This document shows, in pieces, positions 1 to 8,630 of a stretch of 64,000 bases of DNA. The DNA lies in NCBI RefSeq assembly GCF_003605735.1, contig NZ_QXTJ01000026.1, positions 327,512 through 391,511 of the forward strand, read 5' to 3'. A model generated the notes under the pieces. That model made no database searches and was not told the origin of the DNA. It was given only the letters and a program-made list of their open reading frames with translations. The translations under genes and the position numbers were made by a program. Numbering within the stretch: the first letter of the stretch is position 1; every line of letters begins with the position of its first letter. The stretch is from Pseudomonas sp. LS-2. GTDB taxonomy: Bacteria > Pseudomonadota > Gammaproteobacteria > Pseudomonadales > Pseudomonadaceae.

Positions 1-1025
1 AGATGGGCGTGTGATGAAGACACACTCAACGGCACGGCACGCACTTGTGCGCCGGCATTGAGTCTCAGGCGCCTTGCAGTGGTCAAGCTGACCACCAAGC
101 TGCCCGCCGCGACACGCGCCGGGGCGCAGGTAATCCTGCAATCAGCCAAACTGCGATTGAAGATCAAATAGTCCTCGCCATTATCTGGAGTGCCTACCGA
201 GAGCACCAAAATCCGGCTATCCCGAACGGAGCGAATCTGAGCGGTTTCGCATTCGATCACAGCACCGCCATCAAAAATATCGACGTATCCGCGATGGCTG
301 AAGCCTTCCCCCTGTAACAGACGTAAAGCGGCTTCAGTGTGACAATGCACTTTGCCTATCACATCCCGCGCAGCCTCAGGGAGCAGAGGCGTGTATAACG
401 GGAAGCGAGGCATTAGCTCTGCAATGAACGCTTTGTTGCCAATGCCGGTCAGGTAGTCAGCTTTCGCGAACGGCATCTTGAAAAAATGTCGGCCCAACCC
501 CTCCCAAAAAGGCGAGCGGCCCTCCTCATTTGATACACCTCGCATCTCGGCAATGATCCGCTCACTGAACAGATGCGCGAACTCGGCGAGGAACAGAAAC
601 CTTGATTTCGACAGTAACTTGCCATTAGTGCCAACACGCTTGTCTGCGCGCAAGAACAGCGAGCACACCTCTGACAGACCGCACAGGTCGTTCACCAGAA
701 AAAGCGTGGGAATTGGCCGGTAGATGCCAAGTTTTGGGGAAGCGCTGAGGGTCATACCGACCCGATAGTTGTACCAGGGCTCACGCAGCCCTACGGCGCC
801 GGCGAGACCGGTAATACCCAACACCTGGTCATCATCGTCCACCATGACAAACAGGTAGTCTGCATCGGCACGCTCCACCGCTGCGGCGAACGTTTTTTCC
901 GCCCAGCCGACGCGATGTGCCAGGCGCTCCAGATCAGCGGGCAAGGTGGTCAATCCGGAACCGGCACTACGCGCCAGCTCCAGCAGTGACGGCAGGTCAT
1001 CTTGACGAACCGGACGTACAATCAT
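1..1025 (-). CDS. aruG: Arginine/ornithine N-succinyltransferase beta-type subunit AruG, 3' end cut by window edge
   Basis: Transfers succinyl from succinyl-CoA to the alpha-amino group of arginine or ornithine, the first step of the succinyltransferase (AST/ARU) pathway; cytoplasmic. The start ATG is at 1023-1025 and reading stays open to base 1, giving about 341 codons without a stop, almost the usual family length (about 340 aa), so only the last few residues are outside. It resembles its neighbour AruF throughout: N-terminal IVRPVRQDDL, a central FWxxLGRHFF motif, and a QGEGF..GYVDIFDGG segment. It lies 9 nt after aruF, fourth in an operon with ctlX, aruC and aruF. In Pseudomonas the two subunits form a heteromer, so neither paralog should be active alone. 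Family call firm; exact C-terminus unseen. Confidence 0.9.
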   Translation of the reverse strand, partial: MIVRPVRQDDLPSLLELARSAGSGLTTLPADLERLAHRVGWAEKTFAAAVERADADYLFVMVDDDDQVLGITGLAGAVGLREPWYNYRVGMTLSASPKLGIYRPIPTLFLVNDLCGLSEVCSLFLRADKRVGTNGKLLSKSRFLFLAEFAHLFSERIIAEMRGVSNEEGRSPFWEGLGRHFFKMPFAKADYLTGIGNKAFIAELMPRFPLYTPLLPEAARDVIGKVHCHTEAALRLLQGEGFSHRGYVDIFDGGAVIECETAQIRSVRDSRILVLSVGTPDNGEDYLIFNRSLADCRITCAPARVAAGSLVVSLTTARRLRLNAGAQVRAVPLSVSSSHAH

Positions 1026-1034
1026 GCTGTTCTC

Positions 1035-2063
1035 CTACAACCTTGCCAGGCGCACGTGGTCGCCTTCGTTTAACTGCAACGCAGCGGCTTCGACCGCGCT
1101 GATTGCCAGTGGCCGTCCAACTAGCCAGTTGCTGCGGATGATCACTGCGCGATAGCCCGCCAGCCGCTGATTACTCACCAACCAACCGGGCGCAGTTGGC
1201 ATGGAGATTTGATTGGTTATACGCAAAGGCACGATATGGCTGTCAGACACACTGCGCACCTGTGCCGTGTTAGCTTCAAGGGTCGGCCCGGCGTCGTAGA
1301 CATCAACATAGCGCTCGCTCTCGAAGCCTTCGCCCAACAAGATGTCGTAAGGTCGTGTGGCGCCAGCATGTACCTGTCCAATTACGCCCTGCGCCTGCTC
1401 CGACAGCAGCGACACGTAAATCGGGTAATGCGGTAGTAGCTCAGCGAAATAGGTGCGATTAGTGGAAGCGTCCAGCGCCTCAGCTTGGGCGTAGGGCATA
1501 CCGAAAAAATGTTGGCCGAGAGCATCCCAAAACGGCGATTGACCTTCCTCATCGGCATGACCAACCATTTCAGCTACCAGTCGTGAGGAGAACCGGCGGC
1601 GATGCGCAGCAATAAACAACAAGCGGGCTCGGGACATGAGATGTGAGGCTGGGCCCTCACGCAAGGCTGACGTCACATGAAATCCCTTGAGCAGGCTGTT
1701 ACCGCCCAAGTCATGGCACAGCGACAAAGCGTGCACTTTGTGCTTGATCCCTAGCGATGGCGAGGCATGCACGAAAACATCGTGACGGAAGCTGTAAAAC
1801 GGCTGGCTGAAGCCGCAATTGGCCTGCACACCTGCACATCCCAGCAATTGACCACTGGCCCCATCTTCGAGCACGAACAGGTAATCTTCCTCACCGGGAT
1901 AGTCGACGTCACTCGTAAACGATCCCTCGGAAAGATGTAACCGCTGCTCAAGCCTTCGCTGATCATCAGGTAACGAAGTCACACCGACTAGGCTCTGCTG
2001 CGCTAGACGGTGAAGTCCCTCCAAATCAGCAAGTCGAGCTGGACGAACAATCCACTGGCTCAT
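1035..2063 (-). CDS. aruF: Arginine/ornithine N-succinyltransferase alpha-type subunit AruF
   Basis: Partner subunit of AruG in succinylation of arginine/ornithine with succinyl-CoA. The protein is 342 aa, full length. It starts MSQWIVRPARLADLEGL and carries the family blocks SPFWDALGQHFFGMPYAQAE (about residues 177-196) and LLGEGFESERYVDVYDAG (about 240-257), the same order as in AruG, showing ancient duplication. Its ATG overlaps the aruC stop by 4 nt (ATGA), implying translational coupling. In known aru operons the next genes after aruG are aruD/aruB/aruE, which would lie left of this window. Confidence 0.92.
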   Translation of the reverse strand: MSQWIVRPARLADLEGLHRLAQQSLVGVTSLPDDQRRLEQRLHLSEGSFTSDVDYPGEEDYLFVLEDGASGQLLGCAGVQANCGFSQPFYSFRHDVFVHASPSLGIKHKVHALSLCHDLGGNSLLKGFHVTSALREGPASHLMSRARLLFIAAHRRRFSSRLVAEMVGHADEEGQSPFWDALGQHFFGMPYAQAEALDASTNRTYFAELLPHYPIYVSLLSEQAQGVIGQVHAGATRPYDILLGEGFESERYVDVYDAGPTLEANTAQVRSVSDSHIVPLRITNQISMPTAPGWLVSNQRLAGYRAVIIRSNWLVGRPLAISAVEAAALQLNEGDHVRLARL

Positions 2064-3268
2064 GCCCGTGCCTCACTGATCTTGCTCAATGCACGATCCA
2101 GCCGACGCAGCCCCTCGTCGATGTCTTGAGGGTCGATCACCAAACTCGGTGCGAACCGCAACACATCAGGCCCTGCCTGGAGCAACAGCACACCTTCCTC
2201 GGCAGCTGCCGTGACGATGACCTTGGCCAGCCCTTTCCAGTTATCGTGCAAAGGGCAGCCTATCAGCAGGCCAAGCCCGCGAGCAGGCCCGAACACGCCG
2301 TGCTTGATCGCGAGTGCGTCGAGCTGGTCGACGAAAGCGGCACGGCGTCGGATGACACCCCGGCGAACCTCATCGGAATCAACCACGGACAACACCGCGT
2401 CCGCAACCGAGCACGCCAGCGGGTTGCCGCCATTGGTGGTGCCATGGGTACCTGGAGGAAAATGCACACCGATATCGGCGCGCGTGAGCATGGCGCCTAT
2501 CGGAAAGCCACCGCCCAAGCCCTTGGCGCTGGTTAGGATGTCCGGCGTCACTCCGTAATGCTGATAGGCGTAAAGCTCACCCACGCGCCCCACCCCGGTC
2601 TGCACCTCGTCAAATATCAACAAGGCGCCGTGTTCGTTGCAAATGTCCCTGGCGCCTTGCAGGTACTCAAGATCAGCAGGTATCACACCGCCTTCGCCCT
2701 GCACCGGTTCGAGCACGACCGCGCAGGTGCTGCCGGACACCGCAGCCCTCAAGGCATCAAGGTCGTTGAACGGCACATGACGAATGCCGTCGATGGCGGG
2801 GCCGAAGCCCTCGGAGTATTTAGGCTGCCCGCCGACGCTGACGGTAAACAATGAACGCCCGTGAAAGCTGCCGTGGGCCGCGACAATCTCGTATCGCCCC
2901 TCACCGTCGCGATCAAAAGCCACCCGGCGTGCCAATTTGAAGGCGGCCTCGTTGGCCTCGGCCCCCGAGTTGCAGAAGAACACTCGCTCGGCGAACGTCG
3001 CATCCGTCAAACGCCGGGCCAGACGTAGCGCAGGCTCGTTGGTGTACGCATTCGAGACATGCCATATCTCACCGGCCTGCATGCGCAAGGTCTCGACAAG
3101 CACCGGATGGCAGTGGCCCAACACGTTGACGGCGATGCCGCCGGTGTAATCGATCCGCTCGCGCCCTTCGCTGTCCCAGACACGCGAACCCTCGGCTCGT
3201 ACCAAAACAAAAGGCGCCGGGGCATAAGTGGGCACCATCAACCGGTCAAAATCCGCGCGCACGCTCAT
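2060..3268 (-). CDS. aruC: Succinylornithine/acetylornithine aminotransferase AruC
   Basis: PLP-dependent class-III aminotransferase, 402 aa, expected to convert N-succinylornithine plus 2-oxoglutarate to succinylglutamate semialdehyde plus glutamate. The class-III pattern is clear: FFCNSGAEANEAAFKLAR for cofactor phosphate contact, LLIFDEVQTGVGRVG with the PLP-binding Asp, and SAKGLGGGFPIGAM with the Schiff-base Lys. It overlaps ctlX upstream and aruF downstream by 4 nt each, so the operon is translated as a coupled unit. Paralogs of this family also work in arginine synthesis (ArgD); the aruF/aruG neighbours favour the catabolic role. Confidence 0.9.
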   Translation of the reverse strand: MSVRADFDRLMVPTYAPAPFVLVRAEGSRVWDSEGRERIDYTGGIAVNVLGHCHPVLVETLRMQAGEIWHVSNAYTNEPALRLARRLTDATFAERVFFCNSGAEANEAAFKLARRVAFDRDGEGRYEIVAAHGSFHGRSLFTVSVGGQPKYSEGFGPAIDGIRHVPFNDLDALRAAVSGSTCAVVLEPVQGEGGVIPADLEYLQGARDICNEHGALLIFDEVQTGVGRVGELYAYQHYGVTPDILTSAKGLGGGFPIGAMLTRADIGVHFPPGTHGTTNGGNPLACSVADAVLSVVDSDEVRRGVIRRRAAFVDQLDALAIKHGVFGPARGLGLLIGCPLHDNWKGLAKVIVTAAAEEGVLLLQAGPDVLRFAPSLVIDPQDIDEGLRRLDRALSKISEARA

Positions 3269-4188
3269 AACTGCACCTCGCTATATGGGAGAAAGATTTC
3301 CGCCAGCATGCAGCGGGCACTGCCCCCTCCTACTCGCTCAATGGTGTCGATGGTGACTACCAGGGGGCAGGCATGGAGTTCAATGCATGTGCGCTGCTCC
3401 GGAGAAAGTGAAAGCCAGGCGCTGCGCGACATGACCAGCAGGGCCTGGCCTTGATCGTTGTGCACCTGCAGCATGTTGCCGGCGAAGTGTTCCAACTGAT
3501 CAAAGCTCAAATCCAGCACGTGTTTGCCGCAGTCCCGCAACGTGCGCAGCAGATTCTGTCGTTGCTTTGAATCGACAACGCTGGCCAAACAAACCAGCGC
3601 CAGGGCACTGCCCACGCTCATCATTACATTGGTGTGATAGATCGGAACGCCCTGCCGGTCGAGTGCATCGAAGGCCACTACCCGGTATCCCATCTGCATG
3701 GCGAACTCATCGAGCAAGGCGTCATCGGTGCGAATCGAACGGCACGCGTATGCAATTCGTGCGACACGATCCAGCACCAGACTGCCCGTACCTTCTAGGA
3801 AACGCTGGTGTCGTTCGTGTGCAGTCAGATCCAGCGTGGTGTGGATGGCGAACGCAGACAGTGCCGGTAAAATCCCCTTACTGCGTTCAAGTCTGCGGTT
3901 CTCACCCTGCATCGGATACAGCACTAGCGTGCCATCTGAGTGTGTACTGAAACCGTTATTGGGGAAGACCGAGTCGGGGGTATGCGGAACTTCCGTGTCC
4001 TGCACCACCAACACCCGCACCCCTTGATCACGCAGCAATGCCACGTAGCCGTCGAACTCGTTTAAGGCTTGATCTCTAACCTGGAGGGGATCCATGTCAT
4101 CGTGCTGAAAAGGATTGTTGCCTGCAGTATCCCTATTGAATGTGAAGCAGGCTGGACGAATCATGAGGACGGTCGAGGTGGTTTGCAT
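3265..4188 (-). CDS. ctlX: Citrulline hydrolase-like amidinotransferase-superfamily enzyme (CtlX family)
   Basis: Guanidine-modifying superfamily protein of 307 aa resembling CtlX citrulline ureidases, which hydrolyse citrulline to ornithine, CO2 and ammonia. Superfamily catalytic elements are visible: an acidic pair near the N-terminus (PDSVFPNN), FLEGTGSLVLDR with the catalytic Glu, the His in IYHTNVMM, and the nucleophile Cys in GGGSARCMLAEIF near the C-terminus. It is first in the operon and overlaps aruC by 4 nt. Ornithine released here is the natural substrate for AruF/AruG and AruC, which supports a citrulline-catabolic operon. A dimethylargininase-like or arginine deiminase-like specificity cannot be excluded from sequence. 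Confidence 0.82.
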   Translation of the reverse strand: MQTTSTVLMIRPACFTFNRDTAGNNPFQHDDMDPLQVRDQALNEFDGYVALLRDQGVRVLVVQDTEVPHTPDSVFPNNGFSTHSDGTLVLYPMQGENRRLERSKGILPALSAFAIHTTLDLTAHERHQRFLEGTGSLVLDRVARIAYACRSIRTDDALLDEFAMQMGYRVVAFDALDRQGVPIYHTNVMMSVGSALALVCLASVVDSKQRQNLLRTLRDCGKHVLDLSFDQLEHFAGNMLQVHNDQGQALLVMSRSAWLSLSPEQRTCIELHACPLVVTIDTIERVGGGSARCMLAEIFLPYSEVQL

Positions 4189-4578
4189 GTCTCATCATCG
4201 GTGGCGAACAGATGATGGAATTTTGGGGTATCGACTTGGATCGATTGGGGTGTTTGGTGCGCTTCTCCTGACCGGATCGGTTGATCTGTTCAGCTCTGAC
4301 AGCCGATTCCGTCGCTACCCGCTTCGTGAGTGATGCTGTCGTAGTGCGACCTGGCAACGCACGTTGCCAAGTTAAGCTAACGCCAACAACGACTTCTATG
4401 TCTTTCCAATAAACTCTTTCAATCCTCAGGCTAGCTAACCATCTCAAGACGTAGTTGGGAAGTATGGAGCCGCCCAGAAATCCCAGACAAATCTAAGTGT
4501 CTAATTCTGGTCGATTTCTGTCTGTTGGGCATCGATATCGACGAGTAACTCGCCGCCGCCACTTGTCTCTGCCTCATC
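4189..4578. other. Intergenic region upstream of ctlX
   Basis: About 390 bp between the ctlX start (minus) and the next plus-strand reading frame. It must contain the promoter of the ctlX-aru operon, but I cannot pick out a convincing -35/-10 pair or an ArgR site by eye. Small open frames here have no ribosome binding site and no recognisable family. Confidence 0.4.
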
Positions 4579-4809
4579 ATGTGGACGCTTACTGACGCGG
4601 AGAATTTTGAAGAGCTCCAGCAGCAAGCCGGCACGAGGGCCGAATCGTTAACAGGCGTGAGTGAAGTTCAATGGTGCAGAAGCGAAAAGCTGGTGATATG
4701 CCTGCTAGGTTTTGATCACATCATCGCTCAACAGGATGTAAGCCCCATTTCCCGACTTGGAGGTGCGGTCACCAGCATGCTTAACATCTATATTCGCTAC
4801 CAACGTTGA
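4579..4809 (+). CDS. Small hypothetical protein (76 aa), doubtful
   Basis: An open frame of 76 codons with plausible amino-acid composition (MWTLTDAENFEELQQQAG start) and no recognised domain. No Shine-Dalgarno sequence precedes the ATG, and another frame is open on the opposite strand across its start. It could be a remnant or a chance frame; kept at low confidence because nothing else explains the stretch between ctlX and the acetyltransferase. Confidence 0.25.
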   Translation: MWTLTDAENFEELQQQAGTRAESLTGVSEVQWCRSEKLVICLLGFDHIIAQQDVSPISRLGGAVTSMLNIYIRYQR

Positions 4810-4953
4810 TCCTCGACTTGCCAGATCTCAGCCTCATCACTACCAGCCAAGTGGCCGCTTTCGGTTGGAAGCTTTCACCTGCATCGCTGACACCGAGCAA
4901 ATCAAGATCCTCTGACAATCCAGAAGGGTTCATATCAAATCAAGGAGAGACGG

Positions 4954-5451
4954 ATGAATCCGATGGAGGTAAGACAGATCAAACATCTGCCACCCCAGAT
5001 TCACGTCCTTGAGGAAGTGGCTTTCACAGAGGGTTTCAGATTCCTCACCCGACTGATCTCAGAGTGGCAATCAGGCGATAACCGCTTCGATGCACCCGGC
5101 GAATGCCTAATGGCGGCGTATTTGAACCACGAACTGGTAGGTGTTGGAGGCCTTTCAGTTGATCCATATGCGCAGGCCAATACCGGAAGATTGGGGCGTG
5201 TGTACGTGGCGCCTACTTCAAGGGGGCAACACGTTGGCCAGAGGCTGGTGAGCGCGTTGATTGCCCATGCTGCATTGCACTTCAAAAGTGTGCGTCTTTA
5301 CACCGATACTCTTGGTGGAGACGCGTTTTACCTGCGCTGCGGCTTCATGCTAACGGAAGACGCTCACGCAACACATGTTATGCAGATAGAAACCTCTGAT
5401 TCCGACTGCTACCAGTCAGAAGCAGCCGGCGGACGTAGCGGTCGCAAATGA
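4954..5451 (+). CDS. GNAT-family N-acetyltransferase
   Basis: Predicted acetyl-CoA-dependent N-acetyltransferase of 165 aa; substrate unknown. The GNAT core is visible as the beta-strand LVGVGGLSVDPY followed by LGRVYVAPTSRGQHVGQRLV (about residues 80-99), where RGQHVGQRL is the Q/RxxGxG/A pyrophosphate loop, and YTDTLGGDAFYLRCGF as the C-terminal strand/helix typical of the fold. AAGGAGA lies a few bases before the ATG and fixes the start. It is monocistronic, and the last 12 residues (EAAGGRSGRK region) look unstructured. Confidence 0.85.
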   Translation: MNPMEVRQIKHLPPQIHVLEEVAFTEGFRFLTRLISEWQSGDNRFDAPGECLMAAYLNHELVGVGGLSVDPYAQANTGRLGRVYVAPTSRGQHVGQRLVSALIAHAALHFKSVRLYTDTLGGDAFYLRCGFMLTEDAHATHVMQIETSDSDCYQSEAAGGRSGRK

Positions 5452-5639
5452 GTAGCTACGCTTGGTGAACAGTCGGAACTGGTTGAGCAGATTAGGCCCT
5501 CCGTCGACTGTATGAACCCCTTCAGCGTCCACCCGACTGCCGCCTGCCCGGCATGGTAAGGGATAACCAAATGGGCAAGGAGTGTTCTCAAAGAAATCCG
5601 CGAAGGTGTCATCCCCTTAAGCCCAAAGAGGAATCCGCC

Positions 5640-6044
5640 ATGACCGAAGTCGATCGCCTCACGTATCTGCGCGTCGTTCTAATTCTAGCTGGTCTCGCGT
5701 GCCTTGCCCTCTACCCTCTTATGCTGTTCTGGCCGTCTGGCTGGGCCTGGCATAACGGTCATTCGGACTATCCGATGATGATCGTCGGCATTTACGCCAC
5801 ACTTGGCGTGTTCTTGATCCTGGCCGCACGTGATCCATTAGCGAATCTGAGCCTTATCTGGTTCACCGTTTGGTCTAGCGCGGTACACGGGGTAGTCATG
5901 GCCGTCCAGGCGGTTACGCAGCCGGGTCATATGGGGCACCTGATAGGTGATGTGCCGGCGCTCTTCATCGTGGCAATTGCCTTGTCCATTTTGATGCCCC
6001 GCTCGCAATCGGCCGCGACGCCTCAGACACACAATCGGGCCTGA
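5640..6044 (+). CDS. Small multipass membrane protein, DUF6632-like
   Basis: Predicted inner-membrane protein of 134 aa and unknown role. Start chosen at 5640 because AAAGAGGA precedes it and MTEVDRLTYLRVVLIL leads straight into the first membrane helix. About four hydrophobic segments are visible: residues 9-29, 45-62 (MMIVGIYATLGVFLIL), 72-95 and 108-122 (VPALFIVAIALSILM). The pattern YPxMxxWPSGWxW, IYATLGVFLILAAR and SLIWFTxWSSxVHxxVM matches a Pseudomonas family annotated DUF6632. The upstream extension of the frame to 5553 has no RBS. Confidence 0.75.
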   Translation: MTEVDRLTYLRVVLILAGLACLALYPLMLFWPSGWAWHNGHSDYPMMIVGIYATLGVFLILAARDPLANLSLIWFTVWSSAVHGVVMAVQAVTQPGHMGHLIGDVPALFIVAIALSILMPRSQSAATPQTHNRA

Positions 6045-6175
6045 CAGAAGGTTTGGATCAACCATCTCGGTTCTGCTCCCCACCTGCAAGGAGGGCGAAC
6101 ATGTGCTGTAGGCAGGGATCACTCAATTCCCCTGCCCTTTCTTTGGAATGGCTGTAATCAGAATCGTGTCGTTGC

Positions 6176-6237
6176 AAGGGCGTGACCTTCGGCACGGCTG
6201 TCGTTAACCAAGCCGTCGAGGCGTCTCGGCCCTTCGA
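6176..6237 (+). repeat. Structured 62-bp repeat, copy A
   Basis: First of three same-orientation copies in this accessory block (others at 12285-12346 and 14637-14692). A and B share nearly the whole 62 bp, beginning AAGGGCGTGACCTTCGGCAC and ending in a GCCC-TTC-GGGC-type hairpin. CGGCT...AGCCG can also pair across the middle. It lies in the 475 bp gap between the small membrane protein and the toxin gene. Function unknown. Confidence 0.75.
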
Positions 6238-6519
6238 GCTTCCCCATCAGCTGAAATTATTGCCCGCAAACATTCTCGTATCCGCCCAATCCTCCAACTC
6301 AGGATGGACGGCAATCGACTGCGAAATGGCGATGCTCTGACATGAGTCTCATGTTGCCATTGGAACGACATCATTGCGGGAGGTTTCCGTTAGCGATAAA
6401 AATAGGATCCAAATGGTGACTGTGGCTGCAGCTTAACACTCGCTTTTTTGCTTTCTAAGGTTCTCGCTCGGTCGCTTTGACCGGCAACATTCCAGTCTCA
6501 TCAAGGACAGCGTGCGTAA

Positions 6520-7986
6520 ATGGATCTTTTGCCCAACGTCCCCAATTGGGGAGAGATCGAACGAAACCTCGAGCAGAAATTCAGTGATCTGAATCAGAGT
6601 GCCCAAAGTAGTTTCCAAAGCGCTCAAGACGGTTGGAACGGATTTACTCGCCGCGTAAGCAATGGCGCAAGCGCCGCTTATGGCTATGTCGGCGGGTACC
6701 GGATCGATCACGTTCGTCAAGCGATGGCGCTCTCCTACCCGATCATGCTAACGAACCTGACGCGTAAATGGGCGTCGATCAACATCGCAGAGATATTGCC
6801 GGTCTTGGTTAAGTTGGTTCAGGAAGTGGTGATGATTGTTGGTAGCAGCGTGCTGGTTGGAGCTGCTGTAGGGGGAGCGGTTGGCTCGCTCGCCTTTGGT
6901 GCTGGCGCCTTGCCGGGCACAGCGATAGGCGGAGGAATTGGGTTGCAAGTCGGTAACCTAATAATGGGAGCTCTAGGGCTTTATGCCATTACGGGCTACT
7001 TTTCCGACAACCTGTGGCCATGCATTTTAACAATGCACGAAGGCCTCAGCACCGCATGGCTCGCCGAAGAAGGACTGGAAGCTCCTGGCCTTGACCCAAG
7101 CGGTGGTTCAGCGGCGATGATCCAAGAGCGTACGGAGCTCGCTGCCAGACGTTTGGCGCAAGGACAAGAGCAACTGGTGCTATTGCTTTTGATGGCGATA
7201 TCTACCTACCTCATGCGTGGGCAGATGAGGGCTGGTGTGGGCAACTCATTGGAGAGCATTGCAACAAGGAGTGCCCAGCTTCAATCTCAAATCTCAAATA
7301 AAGAACTCGCCGCCTGGTTATCCAAGAATGAAAGTCTGCTCCTAGAACACCCCGAGCTACAGATTAGGGGCGTTACCTCACTGGAGACGCTTGAGCGAAA
7401 AAGCGCAATGCGTGAATTTTACGCCGAGCAAGATCCCGATTTTAAGTCAGTAGAACAAACAAGAAAATTTGCGAAGGCATTCGAGCCGGCTGGTTTGAGT
7501 CGCCAACAAATCCGCGATTACCTGATGAGCCCAGCCGGTAAAGAATATCTGAAGAAAGTCATACTGGCCGACCCTGAAGCATCTGAGGAACTCCTTTACG
7601 AGAGAGCATTCGGCCACATAGCATCCGGAAGCACCGTACCGGTGACCACTCGTGTCACGACCGGCCTTGTCAAGATTGTGCCCTTGGGAGAAAAGCGTAT
7701 TTCAGACTACTCACCATTCTTTACAACCATGGACGAATTGAAAGCGGCAGCAAACTCTGATAAAACACTAGCGGATGCACTCGGCCTGCCCGTAATCAGC
7801 GAAAACGCTCGTTACTCTATTTTCGAGATCAATCCACTTGAGCCCACTGATGTTTTTTTTAGTAAGGTGGCGCCCACAGTCGAGTTTGGCGGTAACATCA
7901 CGAGAACAGGAGGCGCCACTCAATATTTAGTGCCAAACCGTAGCGAGTGGTCAGCACCGAAGCTTATTGGCGAGATAGATAATTAG
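6520..7986 (+). CDS. Polymorphic toxin with hydrophobic N-terminal (DUF6861-like) domain and C-terminal toxin tip
   Basis: Secreted-effector-like protein of 488 aa. Residues 1-60 are amphipathic, and 80-165 contain glycine-rich hydrophobic stretches (VLVGAAVGGAVGSLAFGAG, IMGALGLYAITGYF) as in the Pseudomonas DUF6861 pre-toxin domain, followed by a conserved AAMIQERTELAARRLAQGQEQ helix. Residues 205-220 are again hydrophobic. The last 110 residues form a separate module: VKIVPLGE strand, DYSPFFTT, then GGATQYLVPNR at the end. This order is reminiscent of ADP-ribosyltransferase-fold toxin tips; that is inference. An immunity gene follows 8 nt later, and a decayed second copy of this C-terminus lies at 8536-8622. 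No type VI structural gene is in the window, so the secretion route is unknown. Confidence 0.72.
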   Translation: MDLLPNVPNWGEIERNLEQKFSDLNQSAQSSFQSAQDGWNGFTRRVSNGASAAYGYVGGYRIDHVRQAMALSYPIMLTNLTRKWASINIAEILPVLVKLVQEVVMIVGSSVLVGAAVGGAVGSLAFGAGALPGTAIGGGIGLQVGNLIMGALGLYAITGYFSDNLWPCILTMHEGLSTAWLAEEGLEAPGLDPSGGSAAMIQERTELAARRLAQGQEQLVLLLLMAISTYLMRGQMRAGVGNSLESIATRSAQLQSQISNKELAAWLSKNESLLLEHPELQIRGVTSLETLERKSAMREFYAEQDPDFKSVEQTRKFAKAFEPAGLSRQQIRDYLMSPAGKEYLKKVILADPEASEELLYERAFGHIASGSTVPVTTRVTTGLVKIVPLGEKRISDYSPFFTTMDELKAAANSDKTLADALGLPVISENARYSIFEINPLEPTDVFFSKVAPTVEFGGNITRTGGATQYLVPNRSEWSAPKLIGEIDN

Positions 7987-7994
7987 GAGACACC

Positions 7995-8309
7995 ATGAAT
8001 AGTTTATCGCTTAAAGAGTCTGCAACAGAACTCCGCAAACAGTTGAACCTACACAAATCCACAGACAACGCGGCCATGGCCTTGTACGTCCAGCTCGAAT
8101 TTTTAATCTCTGCGGCTGAGCGCGGTGAAATCCTACAGCCAATCGAGCCTAGAGACATTCCGGGGCATCGTATCATGGAAGACTCAAATCTTCGGGATCA
8201 CAAACAGCTTTCAGAAGCCTATAGTAATTTTTATGTGGAGCTGAATGGAGGTCGTGAGAGTGAATCATTTAAAATGATGCAAGAACTAATAAAAGAGCTT
8301 AGGTCGTGA
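7995..8309 (+). CDS. Putative immunity protein 1 (cognate to upstream toxin)
   Basis: 104-aa predicted helical protein, probably cytoplasmic, presumed to neutralise the toxin encoded 8 nt upstream. AGGAG overlaps the toxin stop region and sits 6 nt from the ATG, so the pair is co-translated. It is about 55% identical by eye to the protein at 8631-8945; shared blocks include LISAAERGEI, DIPGHRIM and SNFYVELNGGR. The immunity role is inferred from position, small size and the duplicated toxin-tip/immunity arrangement; no immunity domain is recognised by name. Confidence 0.7.
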   Translation: MNSLSLKESATELRKQLNLHKSTDNAAMALYVQLEFLISAAERGEILQPIEPRDIPGHRIMEDSNLRDHKQLSEAYSNFYVELNGGRESESFKMMQELIKELRS

Positions 8310-8535
8310 AACATTGCAGACGGAATCCACACCTTTACTAAAGACCCAGGTTAATCATGAAAATTTCATTTCTTAGATAGAATCACCAGATAGGTTAGAT
8401 GAGCAATGCCGGGCATGAATAATCAATTCGACCGACGCACTTCTTTGCCCTTTAAAATGGTGGCCGAGACAATGGACTACTGAAGTCGCCAACTTCATAT
8501 CGAACGGAGGCACGGCCGGCGTGAACCGACGGTAG

Positions 8536-8622
8536 AATCACGAGTACGGGGAAGGCAGGACGATTTAGCCCAATCGCCAAGGGTGGTTTGCAGGATAGGT
8601 TTTCAGATCAATCGACAATTAG
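8536..8622 (+). pseudogene. Decayed C-terminal toxin tip
   Basis: Non-coding remnant that aligns with the last ~90 bp of the toxin gene at 7897-7986. It shows ATCACGAG-T/A-AC followed by GGAAGGC, then GATTTAG with a 2-bp deletion relative to the toxin TATTTAGTG. The final frame PNR..W.A.......IDN-stop has exactly the same spacing as PNRSEWSAP....IDN-stop in the toxin, but with an internal stop. The stop-to-ATG gap to the following immunity gene is 8 nt, identical to the intact module. Homology further upstream (8310-8535) is not convincing to me. Confidence 0.72.
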
Positions 8623-8630
8623 GCATTCGT

